A stretch of 27,265 nucleotides of DNA. Origin: JAQUCI01 sp034932685 (GTDB lineage: Bacteria > Bacillota_I > Bacilli_A > Erysipelotrichales > Erysipelotrichaceae). The translations under genes and the position numbers were made by a program. Where the stretch lies: assembly GCA_034932685.1 (NCBI GenBank), contig JAYFOM010000029.1, forward strand, positions 1 to 27,265. Direction: 5' to 3'. Of the stretch, positions 1 through 5,521 are shown in pieces (the stretch's first letter is position 1; the number at the start of each line of letters is the position of its first letter). The notes below the pieces were generated by a model. The model saw only the letters and a list, made by a program, of their open reading frames with translations. It did not search any database and was not told the origin of the DNA.

Positions 1-1
1 A

Positions 2-292
2 GTAGCAGCAAGCGTATTAGGTATGACCGTAATTGGTGGATTTGTACCTAGTATGTTGAAATCATTGGTAATCAAATGGTCACCAAGTGTAAGCTTGGAA
101 GGTGAAGGCGGCGTTATCACAGGTAAATCTGATATTCAGAAAACCCTAGATGCAATTCTTCCATACCTATTACCGATACTATTAGTAGGATTCTGTTATT
201 GGTTGATTAAGATCAAAAAAGTTACGCCATTAAAAACGTTGTTGGTTGTATTCGTTCTTATGTTCTTAGCCGGCGCGTTTGGTATCATGTAA
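2..292 (+). CDS. PTS system mannose-family IID component, C-terminal fragment
   Basis: The reading frame is open from the window edge, so the true start lies upstream; only the last 96 residues are present. The fragment has a VAASVLGMTVIGG-like membrane stretch near its start, a hydrophilic section, then a long hydrophobic segment, a short KIKK loop and a final membrane helix ending in GAFGIM. This matches the C-terminal end of mannose/fructose/sorbose-family IID proteins, which with IIC form the membrane channel of a sugar phosphotransferase transporter. The IIA and IIB genes follow directly on the same strand, which supports the assignment. The sugar cannot be told from this fragment. I am confident of the family. 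Confidence 0.8.
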   Translation, partial: VAASVLGMTVIGGFVPSMLKSLVIKWSPSVSLEGEGGVITGKSDIQKTLDAILPYLLPILLVGFCYWLIKIKKVTPLKTLLVVFVLMFLAGAFGIM

Positions 293-335
293 TTTTATTG
301 ATAACTAACTAAATACAAATTATAATTATACTAGT

Positions 336-368
336 GCCTATTACCTGCCAATAAGGCAGGTAATAGGC
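336..368 (+). promoter_or_regulatory. Perfect intercistronic hairpin between PTS IID and IIA genes
   Basis: A 14-bp perfect inverted repeat (336-349 with 355-368) encloses a 5-base AATAA loop. It sits 43 bases after the IID stop and 5 bases before the AAGGAG ribosome site of the IIA gene. No uridine run follows, so it is not a classical Rho-independent terminator. Possible roles are protection of the upstream mRNA 3' end, an RNase processing boundary, or adjusting membrane versus soluble PTS subunit levels; these are inference. Confidence 0.7.
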
Positions 369-388
369 TTATTAAGGAGAAAATTAAA

Positions 389-784
389 ATGCTTGGTATC
401 GTGTTGATTAGCCATGGTAAAATGGCAGAAGGAATGATTGATTCAGCAAAGTTATTCTTTGGTGATACAATCGAACAATTAGCTTACGTAACCCTAAGAA
501 TGGAAGACAATCCAGATGATTTCCAAGTCGCATTAGAAAATGCGATCAAAGAGGTTGATGGTGGTGAAGGCGTTATCGTCTTGGCTGACCTTTTAGGAGG
601 AACCCCCAGTAATCGTGCCGCTTATCTAGCAAATGATAATGTTCAGGTTATTACTGGAATGAACTTGACAATTTTCTTAGAACTATTAGGTCTAAGATTG
701 AGTGGAGCAGTTGATATAGACAGCTTAATGGAAGTTGGGCGTACAGGAATTGCGAGCTTAAATAGCTTATTAAACGGACAATAA
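389..784 (+). CDS. PTS system mannose-family IIA component
   Basis: A 131-residue cytoplasmic protein that takes phosphate from HPr and passes it to IIB in a mannose/sorbose-family sugar PTS. It begins MLGIVLISHGKMAEG; the histidine of ISHG (residue 9) matches the phosphorylated active-site histidine of EIIA-Man. The central VLADLLGGTPSN stretch is also typical of the family, and the length fits a free-standing IIA domain. A good ribosome site (AAGGAG, 374-379) precedes the ATG. The gene lies between the IID and IIB genes, and a strong hairpin separates it from IID. The IID-IIA-IIB order places the soluble subunits at the end of the operon. The transported sugar is unknown. Confidence 0.88.
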   Translation: MLGIVLISHGKMAEGMIDSAKLFFGDTIEQLAYVTLRMEDNPDDFQVALENAIKEVDGGEGVIVLADLLGGTPSNRAAYLANDNVQVITGMNLTIFLELLGLRLSGAVDIDSLMEVGRTGIASLNSLLNGQ

Positions 785-835
785 TAGTTCGTTGTCATAA
801 GTTATGATATAATTCACTTGAAGGAGGTGAAATGA

Positions 836-1321
836 ATGATAAAACATTTAAGAATTGATAATAGACTGATTCATGGACAAGTTGCCGTAACATGGATGAA
901 CAACATCGGTGCAGATAAGATTATCGTTTGTAACGATTATGTAGCTAATGATAAAATTCAAAAAATGAGTTTACCGTTAGCAGCCAGAGGAAACACAGTA
1001 TATGTTTTCACAATTGAAGAAACAATAAAATATGTGCAGGATCATCCTAATGAAACAAGTTTTGTTATCGCTAAATTTCCAAGCGATGCATTAGCTCTTT
1101 TAGAATCAGGTATTGAAGTAATCGATGTTAACGTTGGTAATGCTGCTCCTATTGCTGGGACTAAGTATGTTCAAATCAACAAGTCGATATTCGCAACAAA
1201 GGAAGATGCAGAAGTATATCGTAAGATAGCGGCATTACGTGGTGGTCAACTACGTTCTCAGTTAACAACGATGAATGAAAGTACCGACTTCTTAGCGGCA
1301 CTATCCTCTGCCGGTCTATAA
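836..1321 (+). CDS. PTS system mannose-family IIB component
   Basis: A 161-residue protein starting MIKHLRIDNRLIHGQV. The histidine in RLIHGQV (residue 13) is the conserved phosphorylated residue of mannose/sorbose-family IIB proteins, which take phosphate from IIA and give it to the incoming sugar at the IIC/IID channel. The GNTVYVFTIEE region and the length of about 160 residues fit the family. The start is set by a strong AAGGAGGTGA site at 821-830; an ATG four bases earlier is in another frame. The gene is the last of the operon and is followed by a terminator. Specificity (N-acetylgalactosamine, mannose, sorbose or fructose type) cannot be decided. Confidence 0.88.
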   Translation: MIKHLRIDNRLIHGQVAVTWMNNIGADKIIVCNDYVANDKIQKMSLPLAARGNTVYVFTIEETIKYVQDHPNETSFVIAKFPSDALALLESGIEVIDVNVGNAAPIAGTKYVQINKSIFATKEDAEVYRKIAALRGGQLRSQLTTMNESTDFLAALSSAGL

Positions 1322-1326
1322 AAAAC

Positions 1327-1353
1327 AGCTCATCAATCGATGAGCTTTTTTTA
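1327..1353. terminator. Bidirectional Rho-independent terminator
   Basis: An 8-bp stem (1327-1334 with 1339-1346) with a 4-base loop is followed by a run of T on the plus strand and preceded by a run of A, which gives a U-tail on the minus strand. It lies between the convergent PTS IIB gene and the minus-strand membrane-protein gene and can serve both. Confidence 0.85.
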
Positions 1354-1965
1354 TTTTTGACTGTTATATAATCTTATAGATTCTTTAAATGTTCTGATAA
1401 CTAATCCTTGATCATCAATGACATCTAAGTATTTGATCTTGATATTTGATTTCTCATAGAAATTGATCAATGGTGCTAAGTTTGTGAATCTTGCGATTAC
1501 ACCGTTTGGAATAATGAATAAGCGACTTGGTTTTTTGGGATCATAAGTCATATATACATTGCCTGTTGGTACAGTTTTTACATCGATGTTCATCTTCTCA
1601 TAGAATGTTAGTTTAGTGTTATTAAGTTCTAGATCTTTCATCACTACTTCAAACTGGAAGATACGATAGTATTTGGAGGCTGAATCTTTGATCGTATAAA
1701 GGGGAGAAGCGCTTGTGATCTCAGCAAGTGCGACATGACCTTTTAGGATCATTTTTTGTATTAAGTATTTATCCCAGTTATACTCAAGCATCTTAAACGC
1801 AAAGAAGGATAAGATGGTAAAGGTGAAGAAGCCAACAATGATGATTAGTTTTAAGGTGTTATCGAATCTAGAAAAGTTAACGATGATAACAGCGATCGTC
1901 ACTAAGACAAGAACAATCAAACCGATCAATATTTGATTTAATCTTTGATAAATTTTTAATTGCAT
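1351..1965 (-). CDS. Hypothetical membrane protein with two N-terminal transmembrane helices
   Basis: I do not recognise this 204-residue protein. Residues about 10-32 and 40-60 form two strongly hydrophobic segments, followed by a roughly 140-residue soluble part rich in lysine, isoleucine and beta-strand-like stretches (for example NVYMTYDPKKPSRLFIIPNG). The layout (two helices, then a basic soluble domain) resembles small DUF3592-like membrane proteins, but only in general form. The stop codon touches the bidirectional terminator. The gene is 7 bases downstream of another small membrane-protein gene on the same strand, so the two are probably co-transcribed from the promoter at 2359-2387. 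No function is proposed. Confidence 0.65.
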   Translation of the reverse strand: MQLKIYQRLNQILIGLIVLVLVTIAVIIVNFSRFDNTLKLIIIVGFFTFTILSFFAFKMLEYNWDKYLIQKMILKGHVALAEITSASPLYTIKDSASKYYRIFQFEVVMKDLELNNTKLTFYEKMNIDVKTVPTGNVYMTYDPKKPSRLFIIPNGVIARFTNLAPLINFYEKSNIKIKYLDVIDDQGLVIRTFKESIRLYNSQK

Positions 1966-1972
1966 AAGTTAC

Positions 1973-2332
1973 CTACTTTGATTTCTCATATTTTTTTGCG
2001 ATCTTTTTAGCTACATAATAGTTGATGATAACTGTAAACACAGTGTAAGCAACTACGCCGGCTACCAAATTGATTATCATGATGATACCAGCAACGGCGA
2101 TCACTGCTAGATTATGAAGACTAATTGTTTTATTGATGTATTCAAGATCGACATTCTTTTTTTCATTTAGATGATATTTACGATTCAAGATACTACTTGC
2201 CATACGATTATCGGTGTTTCGATTATAGTGCATCTGTTTTTTCCATAACAACATTTCGCTTAATGCTAAAACGGCAGTTATGATCAATGCAGTATAGTAT
2301 GGATTTTCCATGATTCTATCGACAATTCCCAT
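1973..2332 (-). CDS. Hypothetical small membrane protein
   Basis: A protein of about 119 residues, taken to start at the ATG at 2332 (MGIVDRIMENPYY) because an AAGAGGT ribosome site lies 9 bases upstream. A longer reading from a TTG at 2353 would bury that site. It has one hydrophobic segment near the N terminus (ALIITAVLALSEMLL), a basic hydrophilic middle section, a second long hydrophobic segment (VAGIIMIINLVAGVVAY) and a lysine-rich C-terminal tail (KKIAKKYEKSK). I do not recognise a family. It is the first gene of a two-gene minus-strand unit of membrane proteins, divergent from the ribosomal-protein cluster. Confidence 0.6.
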   Translation of the reverse strand: MGIVDRIMENPYYTALIITAVLALSEMLLWKKQMHYNRNTDNRMASSILNRKYHLNEKKNVDLEYINKTISLHNLAVIAVAGIIMIINLVAGVVAYTVFTVIINYYVAKKIAKKYEKSK

Positions 2333-2358
2333 ATATGATACCTCTTTCCACAAACTAA

Positions 2359-2387
2359 ATTATATGTTATAGTCAGTTTTAAGTAAA
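2359..2387 (-). promoter_or_regulatory. Promoter for the two minus-strand membrane-protein genes
   Basis: On the minus strand, TTTACT (2387-2382) is followed after 17 bases by a perfect TATAAT (2364-2359), about 27 bases before the ATG at 2332. It is back-to-back with the rplK promoter. Confidence 0.6.
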
Positions 2388-2401
2388 GCGTTAACATAGT
2401 C

Positions 2402-2430
2402 TTGACGAAAAGTAAATTAACGTATATCAT
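2402..2430 (+). promoter_or_regulatory. Promoter of the rplK-rplA unit
   Basis: TTGACG (2402-2407), a 17-base spacer and TATCAT (2425-2430) predict a start near 2437. That start lies upstream of the L1-type leader and places the leader inside the transcript. Confidence 0.65.
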
Positions 2431-2459
2431 TATAAATACCGCCATAGGTGGTTGTTTTA

Positions 2460-2497
2460 ATGCGTGGGAGGTTTAGCAAACCGTAATACCAAAGCAT
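2460..2497 (+). promoter_or_regulatory. L1-type autoregulatory element in the rplK-rplA leader (23S L1-site mimic)
   Basis: The leader folds as a segmented hairpin: ATGC/GCAT (2460-2463 with 2494-2497), TGG/CCA (2465-2467 with 2489-2491), then GGTTT/AAACC (2470-2474 with 2478-2482) capped by AGC. The asymmetric inner loop has GA on the 5' side and GTAATA on the 3' side. GTGGGAGG and the later AATACCA are the same sequence elements as the L1-binding part of 23S rRNA helix 76-77 (from memory: GUGGGAGG and GAAAUACCAC). L1 is known to repress its own L11-L1 mRNA by binding such a mimic. The element lies 12 bases before the rplK ribosome site, so bound L1 could block initiation. Confidence 0.75.
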
Positions 2498-2520
2498 AAT
2501 CGTTCAAAGGAGGACGTTTG

Positions 2521-2940
2521 ATGAAGAGAGTTGCTAAAGTTGTCAAGCTCCAATTCCCAGCAGGGGGAGCAAGACCAGGTCCGGCATTAGCCGGCGCCGG
2601 TATCAACATGCCACAATTCTGTACCGCATTTAATGATGCGACAAAGGATCGTGTTGGTGATATCGTTCCAGTAATTATTACTGCATATGAAGACAAGTCA
2701 TTTGATTTTGTTTTAAAAACAACACCGGCATCGGTATTGTTAAAGAAAGCCGCTGGTATTAAATCGGCTTCACCGAATGCTAAGACTACAAAGGTTGCTA
2801 CGATTTCCGTTGATGAAGTTCGTAAGATTGCCGAATACAAAATGCCTGACTTAAATGCCAATGATGTTGAAGCTGCCATCAAGATAATTGAAGGAACAGC
2901 GCGCAATATGGGTATTATAGTTGAAGGCATGGACAAGTAG
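2521..2940 (+). CDS. rplK: 50S ribosomal protein L11
   Basis: A 139-residue protein of the large-subunit GTPase stalk base. The start is the ATG at 2521, 7 bases after AGGAGG (2508-2513). It has the family's KVVKLQFPAG opening, GPAL-AGAGIN core, KDRVGDIVPV linker, KSFDFVLKTTPASVLLKKAAG and C-terminal RNA-binding domain ending NMGIIVEGMDK. An oddity is seen directly: between ARP (residues 17-19) and GPAL, the usual APPV/SPPV tetrapeptide is absent, so the two conserved prolines (22 and 23 in E. coli) are missing. The frame is otherwise intact and the length close to the usual 141, so this is a real short deletion. nusG and secE, common upstream neighbours, are not here; the gene begins its own transcript. 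rplA follows 10 bases later. Confidence 0.97.
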   Translation: MKRVAKVVKLQFPAGGARPGPALAGAGINMPQFCTAFNDATKDRVGDIVPVIITAYEDKSFDFVLKTTPASVLLKKAAGIKSASPNAKTTKVATISVDEVRKIAEYKMPDLNANDVEAAIKIIEGTARNMGIIVEGMDK

Positions 2941-2950
2941 GAGCACGAAG

Positions 2951-3631
2951 ATGAAAAAAGGAAAGAAGTATTTAGCAGCTGAAAAGTTGTTTGACAAAAA
3001 TGAGTTGTATCCAATTGAAGAAGCTATCGCTTTAGTAAAGAAAGTTAATTTTGCTAAGTTTGACGCTTCAGTGGAAGTATCATTTAATTTGAATGTTGAT
3101 CCACGTCACGCTGATCAACAGATTAGAGGTGCTACGGTGTTACCTAATGGCACTGGACGCAGTCAAAAAGTATTAGTAGTAACACAAGGCCCTAAAGAGA
3201 CCGAGGCTAAGGAAGCCGGTGCTGACTTTGTGGGTGGTAAAGAAATCTTAGAAGATATTAAAAAGGGTTGGTTTGATTTTGATGTTATCATTGCTACACC
3301 TGATATGATGGGTGAACTTGGTAAATTAGGTAAGATCTTAGGCCCTAAGGGTTTAATGCCAAATCCTAAAACAGGTACAGTTACAATGGATGTCGCAAAA
3401 GCGGTAGAAGATGTTAAAAAAGGTAAAGTTGAATACCGTGTTGATAAAGAAGGTAATATCAATTGCCTTATCGGTAAAATTTCATTCAGTGATGATAAGT
3501 TAGTTGAAAACTATCGCGCTTTATATGATATCTTACTAAGAGCTCGTCCGGCTGCTGTAAAAGGTATCTTTATGAAAAACGTTGTTGTTTCATCAACAAT
3601 GAGTCCGGGTGTGAAAGTTGTTCGTGATTAA
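2951..3631 (+). CDS. rplA: 50S ribosomal protein L1
   Basis: A 226-residue L1-stalk protein that helps release deacylated tRNA and represses its own operon. The start is the ATG at 2951 (MKKGKKYLAAEKLFD); the AGGAG at 2939-2943 overlaps the rplK stop, a sign of translational coupling. Family hallmarks are NLNVDPRHADQQIRG, LPNGTGR, the GKLGKILGPKGLMPNPKTGTV stretch near residues 120-142 and the closing STMSPGVKV. A longer reading upstream in the same frame overlaps rplK and is not needed. Length is typical. It ends the L11-L1 transcript, and a new promoter follows at once. Confidence 0.97.
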   Translation: MKKGKKYLAAEKLFDKNELYPIEEAIALVKKVNFAKFDASVEVSFNLNVDPRHADQQIRGATVLPNGTGRSQKVLVVTQGPKETEAKEAGADFVGGKEILEDIKKGWFDFDVIIATPDMMGELGKLGKILGPKGLMPNPKTGTVTMDVAKAVEDVKKGKVEYRVDKEGNINCLIGKISFSDDKLVENYRALYDILLRARPAAVKGIFMKNVVVSSTMSPGVKVVRD

Positions 3632-3634
3632 TCA

Positions 3635-3662
3635 TTGACAAAACCAAAGATATTGTTAGAAT
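3635..3662 (+). promoter_or_regulatory. Promoter of the rplJ-rplL unit
   Basis: TTGACA (3635-3640), a 16-base spacer and TAGAAT (3657-3662) lie just after the rplA stop and before the L10 leader. Confidence 0.65.
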
Positions 3663-3669
3663 TAAATTG

Positions 3670-3778
3670 TTATCAATATACCATAGACAGTAACGGCGTT
3701 AGCTTAATAATGTTACCGAGGTAGAAAGTTATTTTATCCTTTCAACTCATGCTGTCTTGGCATGAGTTTATTATTTTA
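3670..3778 (+). promoter_or_regulatory. L10 leader with Rho-independent attenuator
   Basis: The segment before rplJ carries the layout of the Firmicutes L10 leader: an AGACAGTAACGGCG stretch (about 3685-3698) and TGTTACCGAGGTAG (about 3710-3724), followed by a perfect 9-bp hairpin (3744-3752 with 3760-3768, loop TGTCTTG) and a T-rich tail (TATTATTTTA, 3769-3778). In this family, the L10-(L12)4 complex binds the leader and favours the terminator, which limits rplJ-rplL expression. The assignment rests on position and conserved blocks seen by eye. Confidence 0.8.
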
Positions 3779-3821
3779 GGTATATTGTGGCATATAGAAA
3801 GAAAAGAGGTGTATGCAAGGT

Positions 3822-4385
3822 ATGAACCAATCAATACTTCAAGAAAAGATTGAGCTGGTCAGCGAGGTTGCTGGTAAACTTAACGAAGCTGCAGCAAGCG
3901 TTGTCGTTGAATATCGTGGCCTTAGCGTGGCTGAAGTAACTGAGTTAAGAAGAACGCTCAGAGCTGAAGAAATTGAGTTTAAAGTATATAAAAACTCAAT
4001 CGTACGTCGTGCAGCTGAGCAAGTTGGTTTCACAGATTTAAATGAATACTTGACCGGTCCTAATGCTATTGCTTTTGGTAGTGATAGTGTTGCCCCAAGT
4101 CGTATTTTGGTTAAGTTCGCTAAAAAACATCCTAAGTTGGTGTTAAAAGGTGGCTTGGTCGAAAAAAGTGTTGTTAACGCTGAAACATTAACAACATTGT
4201 CTGCATTACCAAACAAAGATGGCATGATTTCCATGTTGTTGGGATGCTTCCAATCACCGATTCGTACATTCGCTTGTGCTATCAAAGCGGTAGCTGAAGC
4301 AAGAGAAGGCGGTTCGGTAGTTGAAACAGTTGAAGAAGTTACGCCAGTTGTGGCAAATGAAGAAGTAGCCGAAGCTACGGCATAG
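3822..4385 (+). CDS. rplJ: 50S ribosomal protein L10
   Basis: A 187-residue protein anchoring the L7/L12 dimers on the ribosome. The start is taken as the ATG at 3822 (MNQSILQEK), which aligns with family N termini. The ATG at 3813 would add only three residues and lies 3 bases from the GAGG at 3806-3809; neither spacing is ideal. Motifs are VVVEYRGLSVAEVTELRR (residues about 28-45), EFKVYKNSIVRRA, TGPNAIAFG and the L12-binding helix near the C terminus. After about residue 165 comes an acidic, glutamate/valine-rich tail. It is regulated by the leader immediately upstream and followed after 19 bases by rplL. Confidence 0.95.
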   Translation: MNQSILQEKIELVSEVAGKLNEAAASVVVEYRGLSVAEVTELRRTLRAEEIEFKVYKNSIVRRAAEQVGFTDLNEYLTGPNAIAFGSDSVAPSRILVKFAKKHPKLVLKGGLVEKSVVNAETLTTLSALPNKDGMISMLLGCFQSPIRTFACAIKAVAEAREGGSVVETVEEVTPVVANEEVAEATA

Positions 4386-4404
4386 TACATAGGAGGAAAT
4401 AAAA

Positions 4405-4779
4405 ATGGCAAAAATTACAACAGAAGAGCTAATTGCGTCCTTAAAGGAAATGACAATTCTCGAATTAAATGATTTAGTAAAAGCAATTGAAGAAGAATTC
4501 GGTGTAACAGCCGCAGCACCTGTAGCTGCTGGACCAGCAGTTGTTGAAGATGCAGAACCAACAGGACCAGTAGAAGTATCAGTTATCTTAAAAGAAGCTG
4601 GTCAAGCTAAGGTTGCAGTAATAAAAGCAGTACGTGAAGTAACTGGATTAGGTTTAGTTGAAGCAAAATCACTAGTTGATGCAGCACCTAAAGCAATCAA
4701 AGAAAATATCAAGCCAGAAGAAGCCGAAGAAATCAAGAAAAAATTGATGGAAGCTGGCGCGGTTATTGAAATTAAGTAA
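4405..4779 (+). CDS. rplL: 50S ribosomal protein L7/L12
   Basis: A 124-residue stalk protein that recruits translational GTPases. It shows the three expected parts: an N-terminal dimerisation helix region (KITTEELIASLKEMTILELN), an alanine/proline hinge (AAAPVAAGPAVVEDAEPTGP, about residues 36-55) and the C-terminal factor-binding domain with KVAVIKAVREVTGLGLVEAK and a final EIKKKLMEAGAVIEIK. A strong AGGAGG (4391-4396) fits its need for several copies per L10. It ends 46 bases before the methyltransferase gene. Confidence 0.97.
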   Translation: MAKITTEELIASLKEMTILELNDLVKAIEEEFGVTAAAPVAAGPAVVEDAEPTGPVEVSVILKEAGQAKVAVIKAVREVTGLGLVEAKSLVDAAPKAIKENIKPEEAEEIKKKLMEAGAVIEIK

Positions 4780-4825
4780 AACAAATAAAAGTAGATCAGC
4801 GTTGTTACGCCAGGGAGGCGATAAC

Positions 4826-5416
4826 ATGCGGCATTATTTTACTGATAACGCAGACATGTCCCATAACCGGAGAGTTGTTCCTTTCCGGTTTTTGGACATA
4901 GTTTATCAATTTAACAGCGATCAAGGTGTCTTTAGTCGTGAAGATGTAGATCGCGGTACGATTGCTTTACTTAAAAATATTGATTTTAGTGAATTAGGAA
5001 ATAGAATCGTTGATCTTGGGTGCGGTTATGGTGTTATAGCTATCATCATTCAGAAAATCACAAACGCTGAAGTACTAGCAATAGATATTAATCAACGTGC
5101 TGTCACCTTGACAATAGAAAACAACATCCTAAACAAAACCAAGGTTGAGGTTAAACAAAATGATGGATTAGATGGATTAAAAGGTCCATTTACGGCTATT
5201 ATCACTAATCCGCCAATCAGAGCAGGCAAGAATACAGTGTATCGTTTTTTTGAACAAGCATATGATTGCCTTGTTCAAAATGGTCAGTTATGGGTTGTCA
5301 TTCGCAAACAACAAGGTGCCCAAAGCGCTATAAACAAAATTAACACCTTATTTGGTAACTGTAGAGTAGTTGCTAAAGATAAAGGTTATTGGATATTGTT
5401 GGCGATTAGGCCTTGA
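4826..5416 (+). CDS. rsmC: RsmC/YbxB-like class I methyltransferase
   Basis: A 196-residue SAM-dependent methyltransferase with a single MTS domain, like the YbxB protein found between rplL and rpoB in Firmicutes. It is probably a 16S rRNA guanine-N2 methyltransferase. Motifs are HYFTDNADMSHNRR and the FRF region at the N terminus, motif I VDLGCGYGVIAI (residues about 71-82), acidic AIDIN after it, and the catalytic-type NPPIRAGK (about residues 130-137), where NPP is typical of amino-group N-methyltransferases. The start follows GGGAGG (4813-4818); an in-frame upstream ATG overlapping rplL has no such site. It is shorter than gamma-proteobacterial RsmC because the N-terminal pseudo-domain is absent, as usual in Firmicutes. 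It ends with TGA, and the rpoB -35 box overlaps that stop. Confidence 0.88.
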   Translation: MRHYFTDNADMSHNRRVVPFRFLDIVYQFNSDQGVFSREDVDRGTIALLKNIDFSELGNRIVDLGCGYGVIAIIIQKITNAEVLAIDINQRAVTLTIENNILNKTKVEVKQNDGLDGLKGPFTAIITNPPIRAGKNTVYRFFEQAYDCLVQNGQLWVVIRKQQGAQSAINKINTLFGNCRVVAKDKGYWILLAIRP

Positions 5417-5441
5417 CGTATTGCATAAGTTCTGGTATTAT
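5413..5441 (+). promoter_or_regulatory. Promoter of rpoB-rpoC
   Basis: TTGACG (5413-5418) overlaps the stop of the methyltransferase gene. TATTAT (5436-5441) follows after 17 bases, with an overlapping TATAAT at 5439-5444. It allows rpoBC to be transcribed apart from the ribosomal-protein genes. Confidence 0.6.
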
Positions 5442-5521
5442 AATAAATTGCATAAATATGAAAATAAAATGGGGTTTTGTGTCCCTTTTCGTGTTACAAA
5501 ACTCGCAGAAAGGTGGCTTTT

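Noticed and set aside
2457..3014. 185-codon minus-strand frame opposite rplK
   Set aside because: It is the antisense shadow of rplK with no ribosome site or family likeness; likewise the 190-codon frame at 3839-4411 opposite rplJ.
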